Positions 1 through 10,419 of a stretch of DNA of 64,000 nucleotides are shown in pieces. Within the stretch, counting starts at the first letter, position 1. Every line of letters begins with the position of its first letter. The stretch is from Emergomyces orientalis. Lineage: Eukaryota > Ascomycota > Eurotiomycetes > Onygenales > Ajellomycetaceae. Made by a program: the position numbers and the translations under genes. The notes beneath the pieces are model-generated. The model saw only the letters and a program-made list of their open reading frames with translations. It did no database searches and was not told the DNA's origin. The stretch lies in assembly GCA_002110485.1 (NCBI GenBank), contig MOWL01000023.1, forward strand, positions 806,001-870,000, read 5' to 3'.

Positions 1-431
1 TGTTATGGCAGGCCGAAAAAGGAGGATTTATGGGTTGCACCGCGAAATCACTGGAGGAATCGTCACTCGCCCAAGCGGTAGTTGAGCCACATCCGGTACA
101 ATCAGCATCAGCTAATTCTGATACGAATTCATCGCGCAGCTCTAGGCCGCAGGAATCGTCGCAATTCCCGAATATAAATCCGATAGCCCAGGATACTTCA
201 GTTCAAAACGTCCAAGGTGGTGTCGGTGGAGTTTCGATATCCTCAACCTCCGGAAACGAAAAGACAATTGCCGCTACGAATGCCAGTATATCGCCCAGTA
301 ATCGCAACTCGGCCCATGACGATAGTGCCATCGATTTGGAAGACGACTCTGCACTTCTCACCGTCAGCAAATACGGAGATATGATGGCGTCTGACCCTGC
401 GGATGCGGAAGGTCAGGTTATTGTTGTATAG
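1..431 (+). CDS. C-terminal part of an unrecognised protein (5' end outside window)
   Basis: The frame is open from the left edge to a TAG at 429-431, and the visible residues read LWQAEKGGFMGCTAKSLEES onward. An acceptor-like 'tggcag' at 6-11 means the true exon could begin near position 12 rather than continue to the edge. The visible ~140 residues are a low-complexity tail rich in Ser, Asn and Gln, followed by an acidic segment (AIDLEDDSA) and a hydrophobic end (GQVIVV). No domain is recognisable. Such tails are common at the ends of fungal signalling proteins and transcription factors, but I cannot assign a function. It converges on PBN1, which lies on the other strand. Confidence 0.6.
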   Translation, partial: LWQAEKGGFMGCTAKSLEESSLAQAVVEPHPVQSASANSDTNSSRSSRPQESSQFPNINPIAQDTSVQNVQGGVGGVSISSTSGNEKTIAATNASISPSNRNSAHDDSAIDLEDDSALLTVSKYGDMMASDPADAEGQVIVV

Positions 432-1662
432 AATCTATCTTACCTTACGATACTCGTTCGCCGATGTTTTGGTTTTTCGAAGTATATTTTAGCACCCAAG
501 GACGTGTGATATTTCTTGTACTTTTAATTATGTTTTTGATTACTACTTGTTGTTTCGCTGTTGCTGTGCTTTTGATTTTGGATTGATCGAAAACAGGAAA
601 GTCTTTGGAAATCACATCAAGAAAAGGCTATGACAAGGGACCCATACTCTTAATTGGCATACATACATTCGACTAGCCGACCTTTTGATGCCGGATGGAC
701 GCAATCATATCGACGCACAACGATATCCTTTCATACCAGCTTGCCATACCCTGTCGACATGATTATCTGAAAACTTTCCTGGTCAACCGTTGGAATATTT
801 TCCCCTGTGTTTTTCGATCCTCTTTTCTCATGCTGATGATTTAGGTTCCGTTTCCACGTTTTAAGCGGGTTCCTTTTCTAATGAATTTTCTAATTATGAC
901 CACTTGATATCCATCCCCCGCCCCCACCCCCTCCCCCCCTTCTTTCTACGTCTGGCATTCAGGCTTCAGTGTTTCAGTTTTTTCAATTTTAATTTTATTT
1001 AGCACCATATGTTCCTTGTTTTATATCCTTCTCGCCCGTGGCACGCGTTTGATTCTTCACTCTTCCCTTGGAGCTATTTCTTTTGGTAGCTGGGTGACCA
1101 GTCGACGGAGTCGACTAGGGTTTCGGTTCGAAGTACGTCTGATACACTCGAAATGGAAAACGAAGGCTGTCGATATTTTCGAAAGACGAGCCCGTCCAAC
1201 TCTGAGAAGTGGTTAAATGGTGTCTCCCCCGAGAATCCCAAGCCAATTTTCAAGCCAATGCCTTCATCCACCCAAGATCTCATCCCCCCCCCGGCCCTCC
1301 GTCGTCTCTGCCCCTCGGCCTCTGAGTTTCCGCCCTGGTTTCATCTGTCCCATTTGGCTCATGCTGATGAAATGATGTTTTATATATCAGCTTTTTTTCT
1401 CCTTCCGAATTTAGTCCTTTTCATCTTTTGCCTGGTCTTGTTAATGTTTGGTTGTTATCTGCCTTGTTTTTCACACTTCTTGTGTTTGTTTTCTCTGTTT
1501 GGTGTTGTGTTTGTTAGCAGTGTTTTCTATTCCTGCACATATATTACATTACGCATTAGCCATGCATACGGGAGGGGGGGAAACATCCACCTCATATCCC
1601 TGCCGGAGTAATTATCATTGCTATTTTTGTATTTGCTGGCTTTTTATTTCTTTTTTTCTCTT

Positions 1663-1695
<33 letters not shown>

Positions 1696-2409
1696 TGGAT
1701 ATGTTTTCTGGTCTTTTTCAGATGCTTCTTCTGGATTTTTGTTCTTTTTTTGATGCTGCTCGATTTTTGCTTGTTTCTGCTCGTTTGGGAACTTTTTTTT
1801 AAATAAATGCGGGTTGTTTCATGATGCTTTTTAAAATTTTTGTTTCGCAAAAAAAGGGGAGAAATGGGTATGCGTTTTTTTGTGTGTTGGTAGTTTTCTT
1901 TTCTTTTGTTGCTGACTTTGCTCTTTTAACCCCTGTTGGTTGGGAACGGTGATGGATGGATGGATGAAAAATGAGTCCATGAAATGGAGTTGAGTCATGA
2001 CATTGAAGTTTTTTATTGGTTTTGTTTTTGTTCTGTTTAGTCGGCTTGGTTTGTTGTTATCTGTGTTGGGGTTACCTACATAACTAATAATTACCTCTTT
2101 GGTATATATTCTATCAGCCAACCGCCCACCTTGGGGTTGAAATGATAGTGGATGTACGTATGTATGTATGTAAGTGTATAATGATATTATGTCTATTTTT
2201 TTCTGTTTTTAATCAATGAGGATTTTGAATTAAGGATTTATTGTAGATTGTGTTGTCATTGTCTCCCAAAGATAGGGGGAAATGGCGAACGAGTAAAAAG
2301 GGGGTGAAAATAATAATTATAGAGAGTAGTTTTTCATCGTCCTTCACAACACCCAACCCCTCCAATAATTCTCCAAAATCTCAAAATCCCACCCGGCCAG
2401 CTCAAAGGT
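432..2409. other. Convergent intergenic region, no gene seen
   Basis: About 2 kb lies between the end of the first gene and the end of PBN1 on the opposite strand. It is T-rich in the plus direction, as expected for 3' UTR DNA, and holds a long poly-T run at 1664-1694. Open frames here are short and made of Phe or Lys runs, so I do not accept any as a gene. Confidence 0.6.
1664..1694. repeat. Poly-T homopolymer, about 31 nt
   Basis: An uninterrupted run of about 31 T residues sits in the convergent intergenic region. The exact length may carry sequencing error. Confidence 0.9.
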
Positions 2410-4428
2410 TCACTCCCTCTTCTTCCTTGCTCTTAAAACTCGTCGCTCATCCCCGCTCCCAAGTCCACCCTTCTTTACGACCGAACCCAAGCTCTTGAAC
2501 ACCCACAAAAACCCAAAAATAACAACGATTAAAGTCACCATTTCAATACTATGCATATCCTCAAAAAGACCACCGCCGCCGCCGCTGCCGCCAGGACCAA
2601 TTCTCAAAACTGGCACTTGAATCTTCTCAACCATCATACCCTTATCCACGTCCGACTCCACATTTTTCCGAGACTCAGACGCGTCAGGGTGTAAATGATA
2701 AAACAGTGTCCCGGGGGCAAACAACCCATCCCATCCCAAACCTACCCTGTCAAACGGATTAATACCCATTGTCTTGCCCCCCGCCACTTCTTCATCCTCA
2801 GCCGCACATGCCCAGAAGACGACGGGCCAGGGGACGCTGATGTTCATGTAGCCGTTGGGGGAAGGGGGCAGGTAGCGTAGGTGCAAAGGGATGGTTATTT
2901 GCCAATCGCTGTCGTTGGTGTTGCTGTCATTGTTTGCGTTTGCGCTTCTCTGCTCATGTGATGGTGACAAAGGCGTAGCGAGCTCAAGAAGCAAACTCGA
3001 CCCCCAACGATGCGTTACCCAGTCAGGAGCTTCGAGGTCTGTTTCTCCAGCAATGGCGCGGAGGGAAACGAGGTTGTGTGATTGGAGGAAAAGGGGATCC
3101 GTGGTAGACAGTTGGTATTTATCGGCGAAAAGGGAGGAGGGGAAGGTTAGGTAGGTGTGTAAGCCGCATTTGGCGTCTGGGGGCGCACGCGGGGGTGTTG
3201 CTGTGATGGAGGAGCGCGGGATCGAGAGATGGAGGGTTGGGTGGAGGCCTGTTGGATGTGGGAAGGCGATGGTGTATTTTGAGGAATGGGGGAGGGGATG
3301 GTGGCGGGATGGGAAGGAGAAGAGGGTTGGTTCTGCTTCCGGGATAACATAGGTTAGAAAGAAAAAAAAAAACAAGGAGGGACGGAAGTTGGGGAGGTGG
3401 GAGGGTGAAACGTACGTAGTTTCTTATCCTGGCCTACGACAGCCAGGAACCCACCCATGGAGAGTTCTTCTGGTTGTCTTGCGCGTTCCAACGCTAATAA
3501 CCCCACTTCTACTTTATCTGTGTCTTTCTTGTGTTTGTGTATTGTTTCTGACCATCCATCTTTCTGCAGAGGTTTGGACCAGTAGCCCGTCGCCGTTAAG
3601 GTGTGCGAGGTGCTGTCATAGTCGATATCCAAGGAATTTACGGAGAGAAGCGAGGTTACATGCGACTGACAAGTGCCTGTATCTTTACCTCCTTGCTGCG
3701 GGCAGATCTTCTGCTGAATGTATGTGACGAACTCGTCAAGGGAAGGGAGTAGCTGGTGGAATTGGAGAGGAGGATTTGAGATAAATTTTCGAGATAGTAT
3801 TGGCGGGGATATAAACGATGTCTAGTATTCGCAATTGATCAGGAACAGCTTTCCTACGGTTCGAGAAATTTCGGGGCCCGGAAATGTTTTACCTCTGGAA
3901 GATAGCATTTTAAACTATCGTCGAATACCTTGCGCAGAAGTGGACAGAGGAGGATACTGATGATTTTAAATTCAATATATAAGCATGGATGCCACCCTCA
4001 AACACCTTAAGGAGGTTAAGGTTCATCAATAGCCAAGAAATTCACACATACGCAGGATGACCCGGGTCAGCTGGCGTGTAGAGAACATGTAGGCCGGGCG
4101 ATACTCTGCTTGAGAACGGTGGGACGGCATCGTAGGCATATTGCGACGACCAACGGATATGCAGTTCACGACATTGTTTCAGGACTTGCTGAAGCTATAG
4201 AAGAAAACAAGTTAGTTAATTATGAATAACATACTCTTTTTCTAAAATATATAAATGCGGTTTCATTTTCAAACATACTTCCTGGGGAAGCTCATTGAAG
4301 GCGAAAGTAGCTCTCTCCTGGCGAGCTGCGTCTAAGGATCGAATAGATAGCGAGTCATCCTTCACGGTGATTTGCTCCGGGCTGAATTCCCCCTCAGCGG
4401 CATGAACGAAGGTGATTCGTTTTCTCAT
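2410..4428 (-). CDS. pbn1: PBN1/PIG-X, GPI-mannosyltransferase I subunit
   Basis: ER membrane protein that, in known family members, stabilises the Gpi14/PIG-M mannosyltransferase adding the first mannose to GPI anchors. Five exons give 560 residues: 4428-4279, 4188-4052, 3956-3893, 3821-3416 and 3335-2410. The N-terminus (MRKRITFVHAAEGEFSPEQ) and the segments ELPQEQVLKQCRELHIRW, QFHQLLPSLDEFVTYIQ and NGYMNISVPWPVVFWAC match fungal PBN1. Near the C-terminus a hydrophobic segment (VTLIVVIFGFLWVF) forms the single membrane span, followed by a short basic cytosolic tail, fitting a type I topology. The 64-nt third exon was placed because the flanking introns remove in-frame stops and restore the family sequence. 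Start is the first ATG of the conserved N-terminus. No obvious defect. Confidence 0.88.
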
Positions 4429-5164
4429 TTTTCATGATCAATGATCGAGTAGAGGGTTTTGCCAATTTGATGTCCAGTATAAAGCTGTTCTTGTTGTTTG
4501 TTAGAGGTGAGAGGAGTGAGGTTGAGGCTGCTGTCCCAATCAGGAATGGCGCCCGCTAACTTAAGCTGCTTGTTTAGGCCACTGGCGGAAATAGGCTCTT
4601 TTCATCTCACCATCATTACTATTATTATATCTTCTTAGATTGAAATAAAACCAGCCTCCAAGAATTACCAACTCTGAATATGAGGCTAATATTTATAAGT
4701 AAGGCAAAAGCTTGGAATTTTAACTATGATTTAGTTACAAAGAACGCTTCGTTATTTCACAGCCATTCAATCGAAAGCAAAAAGGAAACAAAAATAAGAA
4801 TAATAAATATAAATTTACTTTGAATCAGACAGACATCTGTGATGATTTTCATAAAAAGTTGGAAAGAATAATTAAAAAAAAAAGGGGAAAAGGTAGGAAA
4901 GGGGAAGTGGAGAAGCTCAAGGAGAGAAAGCTGATCGAATGCAAAAGAAAATATACCCCCCGCCATGTGCGAAACTCCGCCCAGTCGATATTAACAGAAA
5001 AAATAGAAGAAGAACGCCAAATGCTTCCATCCATGCCTCATCGTTTTCCAAAAAGCCAGTTCGTTATCTCAAAAAAAAAAAAAAAAAAAAAAAAAAACCA
5101 CCAGTGCCTATAATCTAAGACTAAGAAATGGGGGGGAGAGGGAGTAGAGGGATCCGAGGCAAAA
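4429..5164. other. PBN1 upstream region / HSP40 3' flank
   Basis: About 740 bp between two minus-strand genes. It should hold the PBN1 promoter and the 3' UTR of the DnaJ gene. It is A-rich, with a 27-nt poly-A run at 5071-5097. Open frames here are Lys-rich shadows, and no gene is supported. Confidence 0.55.
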
Positions 5165-6649
5165 TTATAAGATTTCCTTCAGCTTCGACTTCTGCGCCGG
5201 CGTCAACGTTGCTGGGAACTTAACCTGGACCTTCACGATCAGGTCCCCCCGTTGGCCGGGGAATTTCGACTTCGGCATGCCTAGAGATGGGAATTTCTCC
5301 TCAAAGCCTGGTTGGGTTGGGCCCGCCCCGGATACTCGAAGCTGTTTACCGTCGATGGTGGTGACGGTGCGGTTCCATCCAGTTAGAGCTTCTTTGAGAG
5401 GTATTTCGATGGTTGTGATGAGATCATCTCCCTCACGCTTGAAGGTGGGGTGGTCTTTCTGTTGGGTGGATAATACTGTTAATGAATAACTCGTTTATAC
5501 GATAGATGGCATCCAATTGACTTCGTAAAAACCCGGGGAGGGGAAAAAGGGGAATGCAAATCAAAGACTTACCTCAGTAATGATAAAATGAAGGTCCTGT
5601 GTACCCCCTTCCTCTTGATCCCCCACCCCGGCATATTTGATCTTACTCCCTGCCTTCAACCCAGGCTTGACATCAAACCCCAAAATCTTATCCTCCACAC
5701 TCCTCTTCCCCGTCCTCTCATCAAAGGTCTTCCTCTTAATCTTCATCCGCTTATGCACCCCCGTAAACAATTCCTCCAACGTAAGCGGCAACGGTCGTTC
5801 CACTGTCGTAACCTCCGGCGTCGGCGCCCTCCGCTGAGCCCCATTCGCACCACCTTGACGCCTTGGTCCGGCCCCGCCCCTCGCACCACCTAAACCACCC
5901 AAGAACGAAAACAAGTCGTCGTCCTCCGCCCCCGCTCCGCCAGACCGGGCAAAGTTCGAGAAGATTTCCTCCGGGTTGCTGAAATGGAATCCACCGCCGC
6001 CGCCTGTGGAGAAATGGAATGTCCGGGTACCGCCGCCACCGGCGCCGCCGCCGCCAGGCATGCCCCCAAAGGCTGAGAAACCACCAGGCATTCCACCAGC
6101 ACCGAAGGGCATGCCTCCTGGTCCGCCGGTACCGGGAGGAGGCTCTGCTGTACCCCCGCGCAGCAGGAATTCAAGGCCATACTGGTCGTAGACCTTTCGT
6201 TTTTCTGGGTCGGAGAGAACTTCGTACGCTTGGGATACCTCTATACGACGAGAACTTCTCAGCTATTTTCTTGGTCTTTGTCCAATTCAATAAATCTTTG
6301 TGCTGAAGACTTGGTTCAACTTTTCATATCGAAAAGGGTTTTACCTTTAAATTTCTCTCCGGCATCTGGGTTATTCTTATTTTTATCTGGATGGAATTTC
6401 AGTGCTGCTTTCCTATTGTTATGCTTGAGTGTCAGCAGAAGCCGCCCACGTAGAACATATTGAGATGCAAATAAAAAGAGCAAACAATTCAAATACAGCT
6501 GCAAAATCCAACAATATAGTGTATAAATGGGGGGGGGGGGGGGGGGGGGGATGAGAGGGAAAGACATACTTATAGGCCTTTTTAATCTCATCCTGAGAAG
6601 CAGTTGGCGGGATACTCAGTGCGTCGTATAGCTTCGTTTCCGCAACCAT
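5165..6649 (-). CDS. SIS1: Type II DnaJ/HSP40 co-chaperone (Sis1/psi1 type)
   Basis: Co-chaperone that stimulates Hsp70 ATPase and delivers unfolded clients. Four exons (6649-6570, 6412-6345, 6240-5573, 5458-5165) encode 369 residues. The J domain (residues 1-70) starts MVAETKLYDALSI and carries the HPD tripeptide in LKFHPDKNKNN. A Gly/Phe-rich linker follows (GGMPFGAGGMPGGFSAFGG). There are then two C-terminal beta-barrel domains beginning near RPLPLTLEELFTGVHKRMKI, with no CxxCxGxG zinc repeats, which makes it type II. It ends KSKLKEIL with no EEVD-like tail. The first intron splits the J domain and contains a 22-nt G run. A perfect heat-shock element lies about 0.7 kb upstream of the ATG. 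Family assignment is firm; Sis1 orthology is by domain layout. Confidence 0.93.
6529..6550. repeat. Poly-G tract (22 nt) in DnaJ intron 1
   Basis: A run of 22 G on the plus strand, read as poly-C in the pre-mRNA, lies inside the first intron of the HSP40 gene, just downstream of its GTATGT donor. Confidence 0.9.
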
Positions 6650-7362
6650 GTTTTGAACGGGGTAACTAATGAACAGGCGGGAAGAGTGTCGTTTATACGG
6701 AAGAGGAGGCGAGAATAGGATATATTAATGTTAAAGTAGAACGATCGGATCGGGAGCGGAAGATCAATCGAAACAGAAGAACTGGTCGAGAGCTGTTGCA
6801 TTGGTGTGAGCAGGTTGGCCGTTTCTGGTGTTTGCATGCAAGCATGCGTGTTATGCGCGTATATATGGAAGGGGGCTGTTCCGGTGGAAATTCCAAGAAC
6901 CTGAGAGGTAAACGAAAGAGAAAAGAAACCGGGAGGCTACCTTACGCTTACACGGTTATGATATCGAATCAATGCTGGGAGGGGGGAAGGTTAAGAAAGA
7001 GGCGAAGAAGTAGGGGGGATGTGAATGTGTCAAACAAAACAAATTATGGTCATGTGCAGACGATGTTTAAAAGAATGGTTTGTTTATTATTGTATTCTGG
7101 AGTGGTGAAGGTAGTAATTTAGGTCTATTCGTCGTGGATTCTGTATGTGATTCTGAGTGTAGTTGTATTTTGTTGTTTGTAGTTTGTAGTTGAGGGAGTT
7201 GGCAAGTTATGTAGTTCAAGTTTATTTGGGGAAAATAAGTGACGTTTTCTTGGTCTCTTGTATGCCGACTTCTTCCTCTTCTCCCGAAAGTTAGCCAGGC
7301 CAGGTCTGGGCTGGGATAAAGCGACCTGCAAATCGGTTGCATCATGGACAACTCAATTCAAT

Positions 7363-7382
7363 GGAAGCTTCTCGAAGCTTCC
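7363..7382. promoter_or_regulatory. Perfect four-unit heat-shock element
   Basis: Four contiguous alternating pentamers, GGAAG-CTTCT-CGAAG-CTTCC, match the HSF1 consensus of inverted nGAAn units with no mismatch. The site lies about 714 bp upstream of the HSP40 start codon and 560 bp beyond the RBG1 stop, so the HSP40 gene is the natural target. Function is inferred. Confidence 0.7.
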
Positions 7383-7717
7383 ATCGAGGTTGAAAGACCG
7401 AGCTGCAGTTTTCAGCTAATTTCCTCCTTAGGTCTTTAAAGGAGGTTCTTAAGATCCATTATATGAAAGGTATCTTGTATAATAATGAAGGATATTCCCA
7501 GTTGATGAATTTCGTGGTCTTTGTATCTGTTCTCTGTTGTCTTTGTATGTACTGTACATGTACAAGTTCTTGTATTTGTTATGTAGCTAATGCTCAGGTG
7601 GGGTGACCCAGCCCTAATCAGAAGCCCTAATTGGCCCGATTTGGAGGGCTTCGTTTTGCCTATGTTAATCTTCAGCATACAGGTTGTGATGTAAATATTA
7701 ATTGTTTTTTGATGACA

Positions 7718-7796
7718 CAGTGCCTCGCCATAACTTTGAATCTTTTTTTCGCGAGTCAAATTGACCTATTTTACCGCAAAGTCAAGCGAGGCACTG
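7718..7796. mobile_element. Small terminal-inverted-repeat element remnant (pogo/Fot1-like MITE)
   Basis: The ends CAGTGCCTCGC (7718-7728) and its complement GCGAGGCACTG (7786-7796) are perfect 11-bp inverted repeats. A second block of similarity (ACTTTG) lies a few bases inside each end. The element is 79 bp with no coding capacity. The CAGTG ends and the TA on the right flank fit pogo/Fot1-type Tc1-mariner elements; the left flank is CA rather than TA, so the duplication is imperfect. Probably an old non-autonomous copy. Confidence 0.55.
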
Positions 7797-7940
7797 TATA
7801 TTTCATATGGTTATCTATGTAGTATAGTACCTTTGTCGTTGCCATCGCTGCCACTTCGGGACGGGAAAAAGCGAGTACCTAGATCACTATGTATTTGGTG
7901 TGTCTACATGTATGTATGTGCTTTCAACATAACTTTTTCC

Positions 7941-10151
7941 TCACTTCGTGGCTATTGATACAACATCCTCATCCGCAACTACATGCCCCAACCCCACTCG
8001 CTGCGGAACATGCCGTGCACTCGCTCCCCAAACTAAGGCATACTTGAAATTATCCTTCAGCGTTCTATGGATCTGATCGCACACATCCTCAATCGTAGAG
8101 TTATTGCGCACAATCAATGCCTCTGAAAAATCAGGGTCCACTCCCTTACTGTGATATTTGTGATGATAAGTATTAGATCTCTTTTAAGGGCCACATACAG
8201 GGGCGAAAAGAAAACTTTACCGTTTGGTATACACCCGCATGAGCTGCAACTCCTTCCAGCACCGCTCAACCACATCTTCAATGCCCAGGTCCAGCTCGCA
8301 GCTCATGACGCACGTGTTGGGCTCCCGCGCAAGTTTGTCGAGGAAATCCAGGCTGACACTGTCAATTTTGTTATAGACGTAGAGACTGATGCGCGAGAAA
8401 AATATGTTAGAGCGTGACAAATGGTAAAGTTTGTAAAGAAAAGCAACCGGATGAATAGTTACCATTTAATATATTTCCTATGTTCTTTCATAATCACATC
8501 GATAAAGTCGTCGACCGTAGCTACGCGAGATATTGTTAGTTTTCCCTACCTCTGGAACAGAGGGGAGCATAATTGGACAGTTCTGTAATCTGACAGAGCG
8601 TACCATTTTCATCTCGGACTAGAACTTCGCAGTTCAAAATCTTGTAGTCTCGTAAAATATTGTAGAGCATTTTCTCATCCAGATTTTTGGGCGGTGCCTG
8701 AAATGTGATTTTCATCCCGCCTGCCTTTTTCGCTTTCAGGTAAATATTCCTGTCAACATGAGGTACATAAACATATATTAGCATAGGTTTCAAGAAATTA
8801 AAAGTAGGGGCGCTGCGTTCAAAAGCGATAATACTCACGGCGGTTCCCGATTGAGCCGGATCCCAACTGCCTCCAATTCAGCTTCTAGCAGAGCCCGCTG
8901 CTCGGCACGTTTCGTAGCATCCAGTATCATCATTATTAGATCGCTAGTCTAAGGGTTGGAGTTTAATTAGATACGCGGAGTTAACATACATACTCAAGAA
9001 ATATCGAGGAAAGGTAGGAGAAAAAATAACAGTGGGACAATGCATACCTTAGCAGCAGAAATAACCTGCCTTCCTCTCCCCTTACCCTCAGCAGCACCTT
9101 CAATAATACCGGGAAGATCAAGGATCTGGATCTCGGCACCGCCATACTCTAAAACTCCAGGGATCGCCGTGAGCGTGGTGAATGAGTATGCTGCTACTTC
9201 ACTTTTCGTCTTGGTAATCTTTGATAAAAACGTCGACTTGCCCACGGATGGGAATCCCACTAGGGCAATTCGCGCATCGCCGCTTTTGCTAACATCGAAC
9301 CCAGAGCCGCCGCCAGATCCCGCTCCTCCGGTAGGCTCAAGAAGCTGTGCTCGTAATCGTGCGAGCTTTCTAGGGGGTGATGTTAGTTATATATATATAT
9401 ATCTGTAAGCTGTGACCAAATTGTTCTTGAGTCTTCTGCTGTTGATGGAAGGCAGACAAAGCTGCCTTCCAGTCGCTAAGATAGAGGTATATGCCATTTC
9501 AAGTCATTGTCATTTAAATGGTCTCGATGCTTGTTGTCTAGGACAAAATGCATGAGTGTGGTCATATATCACAATGGGAGGTTATTACATGTAGAATAAG
9601 ACAGCACCCCCTGCATTAAAAACAATTCCAGGGAGAGATATAGCATTCCGGGCAAAGAACATACCCTTTAAGTAAACCTAGATGATACTCTGAAAACGAT
9701 TCTAATATTAATACACAGCTACTTGCAAGCCATTAACGTATTTCACCACTTTCTCGTTCACACCACATATTCGGTCACTTTGTACTAGTGAACTAATGTA
9801 ATATGGGAAGTTACCTTGATGGGTTTTTGTTTTGCTTCAGAGGTAACTTCCCATATTAAATTAGTTCACTAGTACAAAGTGACCGAGTATGTGGTGTGAA
9901 TGAGAAAGTGGTGAAATACGTTAATCGAATTGTTGCACAAACCCGTTGCCTTATTTTCTGTTCACAAAAAAGTCAGCCACGATGTCATTTTAGAGGGACA
10001 AGCGAACTCACTCTGCGTCCTGCGCATTTCCTCCTCGATCCTATGCAATAAAAACACCGCCATGTTAGACAAAGCCATGAAATCCAGATTTGGGGGGGGT
10101 GGATTTATTAGTGCCCCCTCACTCTTTAATTTTCTCCGTGATATTCACCAT
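7941..10151 (-). CDS. RBG1: RBG1/DRG1-family developmentally regulated GTP-binding protein
   Basis: Translation-associated GTPase that acts with a Tma46/DFRP partner on ribosomes (family knowledge). Ten exons give 368 residues: 10151-10123, 10040-10012, 9957-9943, 9689-9665, 9369-9048, 8948-8839, 8749-8604, 8520-8463, 8385-8148+73 (that is 8385-8221) and 8148-7941. Visible motifs are the N-terminal helix EIEEEMRRTQKNKATEYHLG, the P-loop GFPSVGKST, G3 DLPGIIEGAA, G4 NKID and a C-terminal TGS domain ending QRVGLGHVVADEDVVSIATK. Exons 3 and 4 are only 15 and 25 nt and together encode KNKATEYHLGLLKG; without them the conserved N-terminus is broken. The intron between them carries a 194-bp foldback element. 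Divergent from CWC2 by 268 bp. Confidence 0.93.
9732..9925. mobile_element. 194-bp foldback (MITE-like) element in RBG1 intron 3
   Basis: Two 85-nt arms (9732-9816 and 9841-9925) are inverted copies with three mismatches, separated by a 24-nt loop. The outer ends read ATTAACGTATTTCACC and its complement, so a TA target duplication followed by ACGTATTTC termini is possible. It has no coding capacity. It lies wholly inside the 253-nt intron between two RBG1 micro-exons. Removing it would leave about 59 nt, the usual intron size here. Confidence 0.8.
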
Positions 10152-10419
10152 TTTGGCAGATGGGCACCCTTGTTGGGCTGAAAGTGACTCCTAGAGAAAG
10201 TATAATAGGATAATATATTATAGAATAAAAATAGATCGAGAAGAACAGTCGTTTCCCCAGCCAGCAGTGTGAATATGGTAAATCTTCCAAGGGTTAACTT
10301 TTGTGATTACATAAGCTGATTTTTTCACAACCTCCCCGGACAGCAGCCCGTTCAACAGAGCTTCATCAACTAACTTACAGCATAACAAATCACATCTCAA
10401 CCAAAGCTCCCTTTTAGCG
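10152..10419. promoter_or_regulatory. Bidirectional promoter of RBG1 and CWC2
   Basis: 268 bp separate the two divergent start codons. A TGACTC hexamer at about 10185, the core of the Gcn4/CPC1 site, is present but a single short match is weak evidence. Both genes serve general expression (translation and splicing). Confidence 0.55.

Larger units (their letters stand above)
6650..7940. other. HSP40 upstream region / RBG1 3' flank
   Basis: About 1.3 kb with no supportable gene. Reading the minus strand it is the promoter of the HSP40 gene, and its far end is the 3' flank of RBG1. It contains a perfect heat-shock element (7363-7382) and a small inverted-repeat element (7718-7796), described separately. 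Confidence 0.6.

Noticed and set aside
1644..1850. Open frame rich in Lys runs on the minus strand
   Set aside because: It is the complement of the poly-T tract; no protein character.
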